From JAZDMK01 sp043800975 (GTDB lineage: Bacteria > Bacteroidota > Bacteroidia > Bacteroidales > JAHJDW01), in assembly GCA_043800975.1 (NCBI GenBank), contig JAZDMK010000203.1, positions 1-12,055 of the forward strand: DNA of 12,055 bases. The letters are read 5' to 3'. Positions 1 through 7,482 of the stretch are shown here, piece by piece. Position 1 is the stretch's first letter. Each line of letters opens with the position of its first letter. Under the pieces are notes generated by a model. The model did no database searches. It had not been told where the DNA came from and saw only the letters and a list, made by a program, of their open reading frames with translations. The position numbers and the translations under genes were made by a program.

Positions 1-2822
1 CTATCTCTATTGATGACAAAGACGAAGTTAAAGAAACCCGCCCGATCAGCGAAAAAGATGATTTGCTGATTAAAAGTGTCGCACCAGGATACAATAAAGA
101 AACACGTCCTGAAACAGAAGAAAAGAAAGAAGTTGTTGAAGTAAAACCAGTTTCAACAGGTCCTAAAGTTCTAGGAAAAATTGAACTCGAAAAACCTAAA
201 GAAAAAAAATCTGCAAAAAACGAAAGTCCGAAAGAAGAGGTTGTAGTAGAAGAAAACAAAACTGTTTCCAAAAAGAAAACAAAAGAAAAAACGGAAGAGC
301 CCGTTGTTGAAGAGAAAGCTCCGAAAGTAATTGAAACAGTAAAAACAGAAACGGAAGAAATAGGTGTAAAGATTGTCGGACATGTTAGTCTGGAAGATCT
401 TGCTGCTCGTGAAAATTCGGATAACAGGAAAAAAGGCCGCAAAGACACACAAAAAGAAAAAGGCAAATCAAAAAAGAAAGAAGCTGAAAAAACAGAAGAT
501 AAAATATCCGAAGAAACGGCTGTCGTTTCTGAAGTTGAGCCAACTCTTGAAATTTCGGAACCCGTTATTGAAGCGACTTCTGAAATTTCTGAAGAAATAA
601 AAGAAGAAGGTCCTGAATTTTACAAAACAGATTATCAGAAACTGGAAGGCCCCACTATTCTTGGCAAAATGGATCTGGGAGAATTTACAAGAAAAGATGA
701 TAAGAAAAAACCAGTTGCTTCTTCATCCACTTCTTTTGATTCGGATAAGAAAAAGAAAAGAAAACGAATAAAGAAAGAAGGTTCTTCAACACAAACTACA
801 CCGACAACTGGTGAAAAGAAAGACGATCCAACCCGCAACAAAACCGCTGGTAATAAGCAACACACAGGCAGCAACAGAAAACCTCCGTTCAGAGACCGTC
901 CGCAACGCGTAGAGCCAACTGCTGAGGAAGTTCAAAAACAAATTAAAGAAACGCTGGCACGCTTAAGCAGCCCCGGAAAATCCAAAACTTCTAAATACCG
1001 ACGCATGAAGCGTGAAGCTGTTTCTCAACAGATTCAGGAAAATCTGGAAAAACAGGAAAGCGAAAAAAATATTTTAAAAGTTACTGAATTCGTTACAGCC
1101 AACGAACTGGCAACAATGATGAATGTTCCGGTTACCAAAGTTATTCAAACCTGCATGTCACTTGGAATGTTTGTTTCCATTAACCAACGACTCGACGCCG
1201 AAATGATTTCAATCGTTGCGGATGAGTTCGGATACCAGCTTGAATTCGTAAGCGTAGAAGTTCAGGAGGCGCTGAATCCGGTTGAAAAAGAAATTGATGT
1301 TAACGATACTACACCACGCTCACCTATCGTTACCGTTATGGGTCACGTCGATCATGGAAAAACATCTTTGCTCGATTATATCCGTAAAGCCAATGTTATT
1401 GCCGGTGAAGCCGGTGGTATTACCCAGCATATCGGAGCCTATGAAGTTCAGCTTGAAAACGGAAAGAAAATTACATTCCTTGATACACCCGGTCACGAAG
1501 CGTTTACAGCTATGCGTGCTCGCGGTGCCAACATGACGGATATTGTAATCATCGTGGTTGCTGCTGATGATAATGTGATGCCTCAAACGAAAGAAGCAAT
1601 CAACCATGCACAAGCTGCCGGTGTTCCTATAATTATTGCCATTAATAAAATTGATAAACCATCAGCAAACGTTGAGAAAATCAGAGAAGAACTCGCACAA
1701 CTGAATATCCTTGTTGAAGACTGGGGTGGTAAATATCAGTGTCAGGAAATTTCAGCAAAATTCGGACAGAACGTAGATCTGCTTCTTGAAAAAGTACTGC
1801 TGGAAGCTGAATTGCTAGATTTAAAATCAAATCCTGACAGACTTGCTTTTGGTTCTGTCATTGAATCTACTTTAGATAAAGGCCGCGGATATATTGCTAC
1901 CATGCTTGTTCAAAATGGTACCATGCGTGTTGGTGAAATCGTACTTGCCGGATGCCAGATTGGTCGCGTGAAAGCGATGTTTAATGAACGCGGACAAAAA
2001 ATTGAAACGGCCGGACCTTCCACACCCGTTGTTATGCTGGGATTGGATGGCGCACCACAGGCAGGTGATAAATTTAATGTGCTGACCGACGAAAAAGAAG
2101 CAAAAAATCTTGCCGTTAAACGCCAGCAATTACAACGCGAACAGGGAATACGTACACAGAAACATATTACACTGGATGAAATCGGTCGAAGAATTGCGAT
2201 TGGAAACTTCCGCGAACTGAATGCGATTGTCAAAGGTGATGTGGATGGTTCTGTGGAAGCACTTTCCGATTCATTGCTGAAGCTTTCCACACCCAAAGTT
2301 CAGGTGAATGTTATTCACAAATCGGTGGGTATGGTTACAGAATCTGATGTGTTGCTTGCAGCTGCATCCGATGCCATCATCATTGCGTTCCAGGTTCGCC
2401 CTTCCTTAAGTGCACGCAAACTGGCTGAAGCCGAACAAATCGATATCAGAACTTACTCCATTATTTATGATGCAATCAACGAAGTAAAGGCTGCCATGGA
2501 AGGTATGCTTGCACCTGAGTTTGAAGAAAAAATCGTTTGTAATGTTGAAATTCGTGATGTGTTTAAAATTACGAAAGTCGGTACCGTTGCCGGATGTTAT
2601 GTGCTGGACGGAAAGATTTCACGCCACACCAAAATTCGCCTTATCCGTGATGGTATTGTTATTTATACCGGTACACTCGCTTCGCTGAAACGCTTTAAAG
2701 ACGATGCGAAAGAAGTATCTGCCGGATATGAATGTGGTTTAAATGTTACCAATTTCAATGATATTAAAGAAGGTGATATTTTGGAAGGCTATGATGAAAT
2801 TCAGGTAAAAGCCAAACTGTAA
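1..2822 (+). CDS. infB: Translation initiation factor IF-2, 5'-truncated by the window edge
   Basis: IF-2 is the GTPase that brings initiator fMet-tRNA to the 30S subunit and promotes 50S joining. The frame is open from the first full codon at 3 with no stop, so the gene begins upstream. A TTG at 63 is only an internal codon. By comparison with relatives, the missing part is probably the first N-terminal domain, under about 100 residues. Up to about 1000 the protein is a Lys/Glu-rich, probably disordered linker. An IF2-N type domain follows (about 1080-1260). The G domain shows GHVDHGKT (1341-1364), DTPGH (1482-1496), NKID (1644-1655) and SAK (1752-1760). The remainder covers the beta-barrel and fMet-tRNA-binding domains, ending with TAA at 2820-2822. 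The linker contains three copies of a G-x-x-[IV]-[LV]-G-[KH] motif, described under findings. The next gene converges after 8 bp, and no terminator is visible. Identity is certain; only the true start is unseen. Confidence 0.97.
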   Translation, partial: ISIDDKDEVKETRPISEKDDLLIKSVAPGYNKETRPETEEKKEVVEVKPVSTGPKVLGKIELEKPKEKKSAKNESPKEEVVVEENKTVSKKKTKEKTEEPVVEEKAPKVIETVKTETEEIGVKIVGHVSLEDLAARENSDNRKKGRKDTQKEKGKSKKKEAEKTEDKISEETAVVSEVEPTLEISEPVIEATSEISEEIKEEGPEFYKTDYQKLEGPTILGKMDLGEFTRKDDKKKPVASSSTSFDSDKKKKRKRIKKEGSSTQTTPTTGEKKDDPTRNKTAGNKQHTGSNRKPPFRDRPQRVEPTAEEVQKQIKETLARLSSPGKSKTSKYRRMKREAVSQQIQENLEKQESEKNILKVTEFVTANELATMMNVPVTKVIQTCMSLGMFVSINQRLDAEMISIVADEFGYQLEFVSVEVQEALNPVEKEIDVNDTTPRSPIVTVMGHVDHGKTSLLDYIRKANVIAGEAGGITQHIGAYEVQLENGKKITFLDTPGHEAFTAMRARGANMTDIVIIVVAADDNVMPQTKEAINHAQAAGVPIIIAINKIDKPSANVEKIREELAQLNILVEDWGGKYQCQEISAKFGQNVDLLLEKVLLEAELLDLKSNPDRLAFGSVIESTLDKGRGYIATMLVQNGTMRVGEIVLAGCQIGRVKAMFNERGQKIETAGPSTPVVMLGLDGAPQAGDKFNVLTDEKEAKNLAVKRQQLQREQGIRTQKHITLDEIGRRIAIGNFRELNAIVKGDVDGSVEALSDSLLKLSTPKVQVNVIHKSVGMVTESDVLLAAASDAIIIAFQVRPSLSARKLAEAEQIDIRTYSIIYDAINEVKAAMEGMLAPEFEEKIVCNVEIRDVFKITKVGTVAGCYVLDGKISRHTKIRLIRDGIVIYTGTLASLKRFKDDAKEVSAGYECGLNVTNFNDIKEGDILEGYDEIQVKAKL

Positions 2823-2830
2823 AACAAAAT

Positions 2831-3274
2831 TTATTTTCTTTTCGCTGCAAAAAACTTTTTTAGCAGAGCGGAACATTCTTCCTGCAAAATACCACCCTCA
2901 ATAATTGTAGAAGGATGCATTATGTTTTTTTCCAGAAGTGAATAACCCCGTTTGGGATCAACTGCACCATAAACAATTTTTCCGATGCGTGTCCAGAACG
3001 CAGCACCGGCGCACATCACGCAAGGCTCCAAGGTAACATATAAAGTACATTCATTCAGAAATTTTCCGCCAAGATGGTTTGCTGCTGCAGTAAAAGCCTG
3101 CATCTCGGCATGCGCCGTAACATCGTTCAACCTTTCCGTATAATTATGCGCACGTGCAATAATTCTTCCTTTGCAAACGATAACTGCGCCTACCGGAACT
3201 TCATCTGCTTCCAGCGCTTTCAGTGCCTCTTTCAGCGCCTCCCTGATATAACGTTCATCTTCTTTTAAATCCAT
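2831..3274 (-). CDS. tadA: tRNA-specific adenosine deaminase (TadA-type nucleoside deaminase)
   Basis: This is a 147-residue zinc-dependent deaminase of the cytidine/deoxycytidylate deaminase fold. TadA converts adenosine-34 of tRNA-Arg(ACG) to inosine in the cytoplasm. The catalytic HAE is at residues 55-57, where E57 is the proton shuttle. The second zinc motif PCVMC is at 84-88, so the ligands would be H55, C85 and C88. The substrate-pocket segment EVPVGAV (25-31) and N44 are in the usual TadA places. Length fits the family (about 150-170 in most bacteria). The ATG at 3274 starts the N-terminal helix directly, and no better start is visible; no Shine-Dalgarno is evident upstream. It converges on infB with an 8-bp gap. 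Related nucleoside deaminases such as guanine deaminase share the motifs, so the exact substrate is a family inference, but overall resemblance to TadA is strong. Confidence 0.88.
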   Translation of the reverse strand: MDLKEDERYIREALKEALKALEADEVPVGAVIVCKGRIIARAHNYTERLNDVTAHAEMQAFTAAANHLGGKFLNECTLYVTLEPCVMCAGAAFWTRIGKIVYGAVDPKRGYSLLEKNIMHPSTIIEGGILQEECSALLKKFFAAKRK

Positions 3275-3380
3275 ATATCAACTTTTTTATGTTCGGGATT
3301 GAACAATGCTTTGTTTTTTATTGTCGAAAAGTAATTAATAAATTAACAGATGTAACTTTTAAAAGACGGTATTTTTTACA

Positions 3381-3388
3381 TATTTTTG
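3381..3388 (+). promoter_or_regulatory. Candidate Bacteroidota -7 box for the secreted protein at 3408
   Basis: TATTTTTG matches the Bacteroidota -7 consensus TAnnTTTG and lies 19 bp before the ATG at 3408. That would give a leader of about 13-15 nt. No clear TTTG -33 element is found 19-21 bp upstream; that area is a T/A run. Support is therefore half of the consensus plus a sensible position in an AT-rich region. Confidence 0.45.
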
Positions 3389-3407
3389 AGTAATCAATTT
3401 CAAAACC

Positions 3408-4067
3408 ATGAAGAATCTTCGTTTCCTTTTTGTGATTTCGCTTTTAACAGTATTTTTCTTAAGTACCGCACAGGCCCAAAATAAAGGGAAGACGACTACA
3501 ACAACCAAAAAAACCACAGCTGTAAAAAAAACAACTCCTGCGAAAACTACAGCACCCGTTGTAATTCCAACAATTCTTAAAGCAGGAACCAAGCTTATTT
3601 ACAGTTTAAATTACAATGGCACAATATGCACGTTTACAGTTGAAATTAAAACTTTGTATCCCGAAGTTCAGTACGCATGGGATATTACACCACCTATTTC
3701 TACTAAAGGAAAAACGAAAATTTTAAAATCTGCTCTGGATAATTCGTTGATTCTTAACAGCGATTTTAACATTGATAACGCAGTGTACACAGATCAAACC
3801 GCATTGTGGGTCAGTAAAAAGATTTGCAGTTTTCTGAAAAGTAAAAAACCTGTTACGATCAACACCGGAAAAGGAAACTCTGTTCTTACATTTTCCAGCA
3901 CGGAAAAAAAATCATACAAGGTCAATAATGAAATGAAAGAACTGACTGTGATCAATGCAAAAACAGATAAAGCGATTAATTTTACAATTCTGGATGATCC
4001 GAATCCTATTATTTTAAGGCAAACCCTGCGATTTAATATTGAACTGAAGGAAATTATTATTCCCTGA
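3408..4067 (+). CDS. Secreted protein of unknown function with a Thr/Lys-rich linker
   Basis: I do not recognise a characterised family. The 219-residue product starts with a classic Sec signal peptide: K3 and R5, a hydrophobic core to about residue 19, then AQA before Q24. This predicts signal peptidase I cleavage after A23 and export to the periplasm or beyond. Residues about 25-48 are a low-complexity Thr/Lys stretch, likely a flexible linker. The rest (about 55-219) alternates hydrophobic and polar residues like a beta-rich domain. It includes a WVSKK segment near 131-135 and ends with an ILDDPNPIIL stretch just before the C-terminus. It has no cysteine lipobox and no transmembrane helix after the signal. 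It sits alone between divergent tadA and co-oriented aspS, which has its own promoter. The ATG is supported by the signal peptide and by a TAnnTTTG box 19 bp upstream. Codon use resembles its neighbours. Confidence 0.8.
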   Translation: MKNLRFLFVISLLTVFFLSTAQAQNKGKTTTTTKKTTAVKKTTPAKTTAPVVIPTILKAGTKLIYSLNYNGTICTFTVEIKTLYPEVQYAWDITPPISTKGKTKILKSALDNSLILNSDFNIDNAVYTDQTALWVSKKICSFLKSKKPVTINTGKGNSVLTFSSTEKKSYKVNNEMKELTVINAKTDKAINFTILDDPNPIILRQTLRFNIELKEIIIP

Positions 4068-4076
4068 TTTAACTGC

Positions 4077-4108
4077 TGAGTTTGTGAGATGGTGAACTTG
4101 TGAGTTTC
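4077..4108. repeat. Tandem array of four 8-bp units, consensus TGAGTTTG
   Basis: Four consecutive 8-bp units begin at 4077, 4085, 4093 and 4101, each opening with TGA. The first is TGAGTTTG and the last differs only at its final base; the middle two carry two or three changes. The array begins 9 bp after the stop codon of the secreted protein. From memory, similar degenerate TGAGTTGG-like strings recur between genes in Bacteroidota; I cannot test that here. Confidence 0.75.
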
Positions 4109-4112
4109 TTTC

Positions 4113-4140
4113 ACATTTTACATTGTCCAATTTACATTTT
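4113..4140. repeat. Tandem array of four 7-bp units, consensus ACATTTT
   Basis: Units start at 4113, 4120, 4127 and 4134. The first and last are identical (ACATTTT), the second has two changes (ACATTGT), and the third is more degenerate. It lies 4 bp after the 8-bp array and ends about 18 bp before the aspS -7 box. AT-richness makes chance similarity easier, so this is less certain than its neighbour. Confidence 0.55.
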
Positions 4141-4158
4141 TTAAACGCCGGCTTTTCT

Positions 4159-4166
4159 TATCTTTG
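4159..4166 (+). promoter_or_regulatory. Bacteroidota -7 box of the aspS promoter
   Basis: TATCTTTG fits TAnnTTTG exactly and lies 19 bp before the ATG at 4186, giving a short leader of about 13-15 nt. A TTTG -33 box at the usual 19-21 bp is not clear. The box falls inside the reading frame that a TTG start at 4123 would create, which argues that translation begins at 4186. Confidence 0.6.
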
Positions 4167-4185
4167 CCGCTCTAAGAATATTACT

Positions 4186-5943
4186 ATGCTTCGTACTCAT
4201 ACATGCGGAAGCCTTACACTGGCTGATAACGGAATAAAAACAACGCTCTGCGGATGGATTCTTCGCTCGCGCGATCTGGGCGGAATGACATTCATCGATT
4301 TGCGCGACCGATACGGCGTTACGCAACTTGTTTTCAACATGGACACCAACGCTGCACTTTGCGAAAGTGCCCGCAAACTGGGACGTGAATTCGTATTGCG
4401 CATCACAGGAACCGTTACGGAACGCAGCAATAAAAATTTGAAAATTCCTACCGGAGAAGTTGAAATTATTGTTGATGAATTTGAAGTTCTGAACACATCG
4501 AAGATTCCTCCTTTTACACTGGAAGAAAATACCGACGGTGGTGATGATCTTCGTATGAAATATCGCTATCTCGATTTGCGCCGCTCAAACGTGAAAGCAA
4601 ATTTTGAACTGCGTCACAAGATGGCTGTTGTTACACGGAATTATCTGAGTGACGCCGCTTTCCTCGAAGTGGAAACGCCTTACATGATTAAATCAACACC
4701 CGAAGGTGCACGCGATTTTGTTGTTCCTTCCCGTATGAACCAGGGACAGTTTTATGCGCTTCCCCAGTCTCCGCAAACCTTTAAACAACTACTAATGGTT
4801 GCCGGTTTCGACAGATATTTTCAAATCGTGCGCTGCTTCCGCGATGAAGACCTGCGCGCAGACAGACAACCCGAGTTTACACAAATCGACTGCGAAATGT
4901 CGTTCGTTACGCAGGATGATATACTTGATACGTTTGAAGGACTTGTAAAACATTTGTTCAAAGCAGTGAAAAACGTTGATGTATCAGCTTTTCCACGCAT
5001 GACCTATGACGATGCCATGAAAAATTATGGCAACGACAAACCCGATATTCGTTTTGAAATGACCTTTAAATACCTGACTGAAATTGTAAAGGGAAAAGGA
5101 TTTAAAGTGTTTGATGATGCTGAATGCGTAGTTGGAATTTGTGCGAAAGGATGTGGTGAATACTCACGCAAGCAACTGGACGAACTGACTGATTTTGTTA
5201 AGAAACCACAGATTGGCGCTACCGGCTTGGTGTATGTGCGGTATGGAAATGACAGCGTATTAAAATCTTCTGTAGATAAATTCTTCCCTGCGGAAGAGCT
5301 TGCCAAATGGGCCGAAGCCATGCAGGCGCAACCCGGCGATCTGATGCTGGTGCTTGCAGGTAAAACTGAAAAAACACAAAAAGCACTTTCTGAATTACGT
5401 CTGGAAATGGGCAACCGCCTGGGTTTGCGCAACCCAGAAATATTTGCTCCTTTATGGGTAATTGATTTCCCATTGCTCGAATGGGACGAAGAAAGCAATC
5501 GCTTTTTTGCAAAACATCATCCATTCACATCACCCAAACCGGAAGATATGAAATTGCTGGAAAGCAATCCCGGCGCTATTCATGCCAATGCATACGACAT
5601 GGTCATCAACGGTGTTGAAGTGGGCGGTGGTTCCATACGAATTCACAACCGTGATCTTCAGAAAAAAATGTTTTCTGTTTTAGGATTCTCCGATGAAGAT
5701 GCACAACAACAGTTTGGCTTTTTAATGAATGCTTTCGAATATGGCGCACCGCCTCATGGTGGCATTGCATTCGGATTCGACCGTCTTTGCTCGCTTTTCG
5801 GAGGTTCCGAAAGCATACGTGATTTTATCGCCTTCCCGAAAAACAACAGCGGCCGCGACGTGATGATTGACTCACCAGCGAATATTTCTAACGAACAATT
5901 AAAAGAATTGGGAATTATTCTTCAGCCACCAACAGAAAAATAA
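4186..5943 (+). CDS. aspS: Aspartyl-tRNA synthetase
   Basis: This class II synthetase charges tRNA-Asp with aspartate. From the ATG at 4186 it has 585 residues, the usual bacterial AspRS length. Upstream in-frame codons reach a TTG at 4123, but they cross repeats and a promoter box and have no family counterpart. The N-terminal OB-fold anticodon-binding domain (about 1-105) opens with the standard TCG...LCGW pattern. The catalytic domain contains the STPEGARDF segment and motif 2, FRDEDLRADRQPEFTQ (218-233). The bacterial GAD insertion lies at roughly 285-405. Motif 3, GAPPHGGIAFGFDR (520-533), contributes to the ATP site. Residue 31 is Leu, as in tRNA-Asp-specific enzymes; see findings. The stop codon at 5941-5943 is directly followed by the stop of the opposing LRR gene, leaving no terminator space. 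Identity is certain. Confidence 0.97.
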   Translation: MLRTHTCGSLTLADNGIKTTLCGWILRSRDLGGMTFIDLRDRYGVTQLVFNMDTNAALCESARKLGREFVLRITGTVTERSNKNLKIPTGEVEIIVDEFEVLNTSKIPPFTLEENTDGGDDLRMKYRYLDLRRSNVKANFELRHKMAVVTRNYLSDAAFLEVETPYMIKSTPEGARDFVVPSRMNQGQFYALPQSPQTFKQLLMVAGFDRYFQIVRCFRDEDLRADRQPEFTQIDCEMSFVTQDDILDTFEGLVKHLFKAVKNVDVSAFPRMTYDDAMKNYGNDKPDIRFEMTFKYLTEIVKGKGFKVFDDAECVVGICAKGCGEYSRKQLDELTDFVKKPQIGATGLVYVRYGNDSVLKSSVDKFFPAEELAKWAEAMQAQPGDLMLVLAGKTEKTQKALSELRLEMGNRLGLRNPEIFAPLWVIDFPLLEWDEESNRFFAKHHPFTSPKPEDMKLLESNPGAIHANAYDMVINGVEVGGGSIRIHNRDLQKKMFSVLGFSDEDAQQQFGFLMNAFEYGAPPHGGIAFGFDRLCSLFGGSESIRDFIAFPKNNSGRDVMIDSPANISNEQLKELGIILQPPTEK

Positions 5944-6537
5944 TTAATTTCTGCAATTACAATTTGGCGAAAACATAATTTTTGTTCTCGGAAGCAGCAA
6001 CTGAATTGCCTCCGCTTCATTATCATTAATGTCGATAACGCGAAGATCAACAAATTTTAATTTTTCACATTTTGAAATTTCCATCGGGAAAGCGCTGATT
6101 TCATTTCCCCATAAATCAAGAATCTCCAGGTTTTTCAGATTCCCAATTTCTTTTGGGAAAGAAGGAATTTCATTTTTAAAGGCAATGAGTTGCCGCAGTT
6201 TTTTAAGACTGCATATAGGGCCTGGGAATTTTTTAAATTTGTTTTGCGCGATATTTAACACTTCCAGATTCTCCAGTTGCATGATTGTGGGAGGCAATGA
6301 ATCGATTTTATTTTTACTCAGATTCAAATGTTTTAAATTTTTAAACTGAAGAATCTCATTCGGAAAACTATTCAAACCGCTCTTTTTAAGATCGAGATAA
6401 CGCACATCATCGGGCGTTTTTAAAGCTTCCGCCAGATTTGTAAAATAAAAAATGCTTGTGTCGCGAACCTGAGAAAAAACTTTCTGCGGTAAGATGGATG
6501 CGATTATAAAAATCAAAAGAAAAATTATTTTTCTCAT
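5944..6537 (-). CDS. Secreted leucine-rich-repeat protein
   Basis: The 197-residue product has a Sec signal peptide (RK at 2-3, hydrophobic 4-16, VFS before Q23), predicting export with cleavage after S22. Five consecutive 23-residue leucine-rich repeats follow at about 44-66, 67-89, 90-112, 113-135 and 136-158. Each has the pattern xLxxLxLxxNxIxxxPxxIxxLx, and a degenerate sixth unit caps the solenoid. The C-terminus ends with two cysteines in CNCRN. LRRs are protein-binding scaffolds; no enzymatic domain is visible and the ligand cannot be inferred. The gene starts 10 bp after the ribF stop and is probably co-transcribed with it, though a functional tie to flavin synthesis is not implied. 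Its TAA abuts the aspS TAA with zero bases between. Fold assignment is confident; the role is unknown. Confidence 0.88.
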   Translation of the reverse strand: MRKIIFLLIFIIASILPQKVFSQVRDTSIFYFTNLAEALKTPDDVRYLDLKKSGLNSFPNEILQFKNLKHLNLSKNKIDSLPPTIMQLENLEVLNIAQNKFKKFPGPICSLKKLRQLIAFKNEIPSFPKEIGNLKNLEILDLWGNEISAFPMEISKCEKLKFVDLRVIDINDNEAEAIQLLLPRTKIMFSPNCNCRN

Positions 6538-6547
6538 GGCGTAAGTT

Positions 6548-7477
6548 TTAATGACTTAATATTTGAATAACTTTTTCCCTGTCGATTTTCAATTGATGGA
6601 CTAATTCTGCGGCATTGCCAAAGCGAAGTTCCTGACGAACGTGATCCCTGAAAAACACAGTGATTTCTTCGCCATAAATATCACGGTCGAATCCAAAAAT
6701 ATTTACTTCTATCACCCGCTGGCTTTTTCCAAAAGTAGGGCGAATTCCAATGTTCATCATCCCGCCATAATGCAGTCCGCGGATTAGAAGGTTCACAGCA
6801 TACACACCATCCTGCGGAAGCAGTTTCAAAGATTCATCCGGCAAAAGATTCGCTGTAGGGAAACCCAGCTGACGACCCACGCCGCGCCCTTTCTGAACAG
6901 TTCCTGTCAACGGATATTCATGCCCAAGCAAACGGTTGGCTGCTTTTATTTCTCCGGCTATAATTGCATTGCGCACTTTCGTTGAACTCACGATCACTTC
7001 ACTGGCCACCTGCGGTGGAATTTTCTCAACAACAAAGTCCAGCTCTTTACCAAGCTCAAGCAATGTTTCGTACGAACCGCCCCTGCCCGCTCCAAACTGG
7101 TGATCATAACCCACAATGAGTTTTTTGGCACCCATGAATTCAACCAGATATTGTTTTACAAACTCATCCGATGTCAATGCAGCAAAAGCTTTTGTAAAAG
7201 GTATAATGACAAGCTGATCGATTCCCGATTGCTTCAGTAAATGTATTTTCTCATTGAGTGATGATAACAGACGAAGGTTATGCTCGGCAGGATACAGCAA
7301 AGCCCTCGGATGTGGATGGAAGGTAACCAGTACAGACTGACCGTTCATTTCCTTAGCCGATTCACACAACCTGCTGATGATTTTTTTGTGGCCCATGTGC
7401 AAGCCATCAAAGGTTCCCACCGTAATAACCGGTACGGGTACTTTTCCAAAATCGCGTATATCTCTCGTTATCCTCAT
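6548..7477 (-). CDS. ribF: Bifunctional riboflavin kinase / FAD synthetase
   Basis: RibF phosphorylates riboflavin to FMN and adenylylates FMN to FAD in the cytoplasm. From the ATG at 7477 the protein has 309 residues, normal for the family. The N-terminal nucleotidyltransferase domain shows GTFDGLHMGH (21-30, with the HxGH ATP-binding signature), FHPHPR (53-58), GYDHQFG near 123 and SSTKVR (164-169). The C-terminal flavokinase domain (about 185-305) shows GRGVGRQLGFPTAN, whose last six residues GFPTAN lie at 205-210, then the MNIGIRPTF segment and an EVNIF strand. A longer reading from a TTG at 7489 would add four residues. I prefer the ATG because it follows GAGGA by five bases, a good Shine-Dalgarno and unusual for this phylum. 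It leads a two-gene unit with the LRR gene and is divergent from atpD. No FMN riboswitch signature is seen upstream. Confidence 0.96.
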   Translation of the reverse strand: MRITRDIRDFGKVPVPVITVGTFDGLHMGHKKIISRLCESAKEMNGQSVLVTFHPHPRALLYPAEHNLRLLSSLNEKIHLLKQSGIDQLVIIPFTKAFAALTSDEFVKQYLVEFMGAKKLIVGYDHQFGAGRGGSYETLLELGKELDFVVEKIPPQVASEVIVSSTKVRNAIIAGEIKAANRLLGHEYPLTGTVQKGRGVGRQLGFPTANLLPDESLKLLPQDGVYAVNLLIRGLHYGGMMNIGIRPTFGKSQRVIEVNIFGFDRDIYGEEITVFFRDHVRQELRFGNAAELVHQLKIDREKVIQILSH

Positions 7478-7482
7478 AAAAG

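Noticed and set aside
63..65. TTG as the start of IF-2
   Set aside because: The frame stays open to the left edge with linker-like sequence, and the N-terminal domain is missing, so the gene must begin outside the window.
171..452. Phe-rich open frame opposite the infB linker
   Set aside because: It is the antisense of AAA/GAA-rich Lys/Glu codons, which yields TTT/TTC runs. There is no start signal and no family resemblance.
2845..2870. Hairpin near the end of tadA serving as the infB terminator
   Set aside because: The A-run/T-run pairing has little GC, is imperfect and lies inside tadA coding sequence (FFAAKRK end), so codon content explains it.
4077..4140. CRISPR array
   Set aside because: Units are 7-8 bp and directly adjacent, without unique spacers, and no cas gene is in the window.
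6029..6349. 106-codon frame opposite the LRR gene
   Set aside because: It is antisense to a well-supported repeat protein, with no signal, motif or start context of its own.
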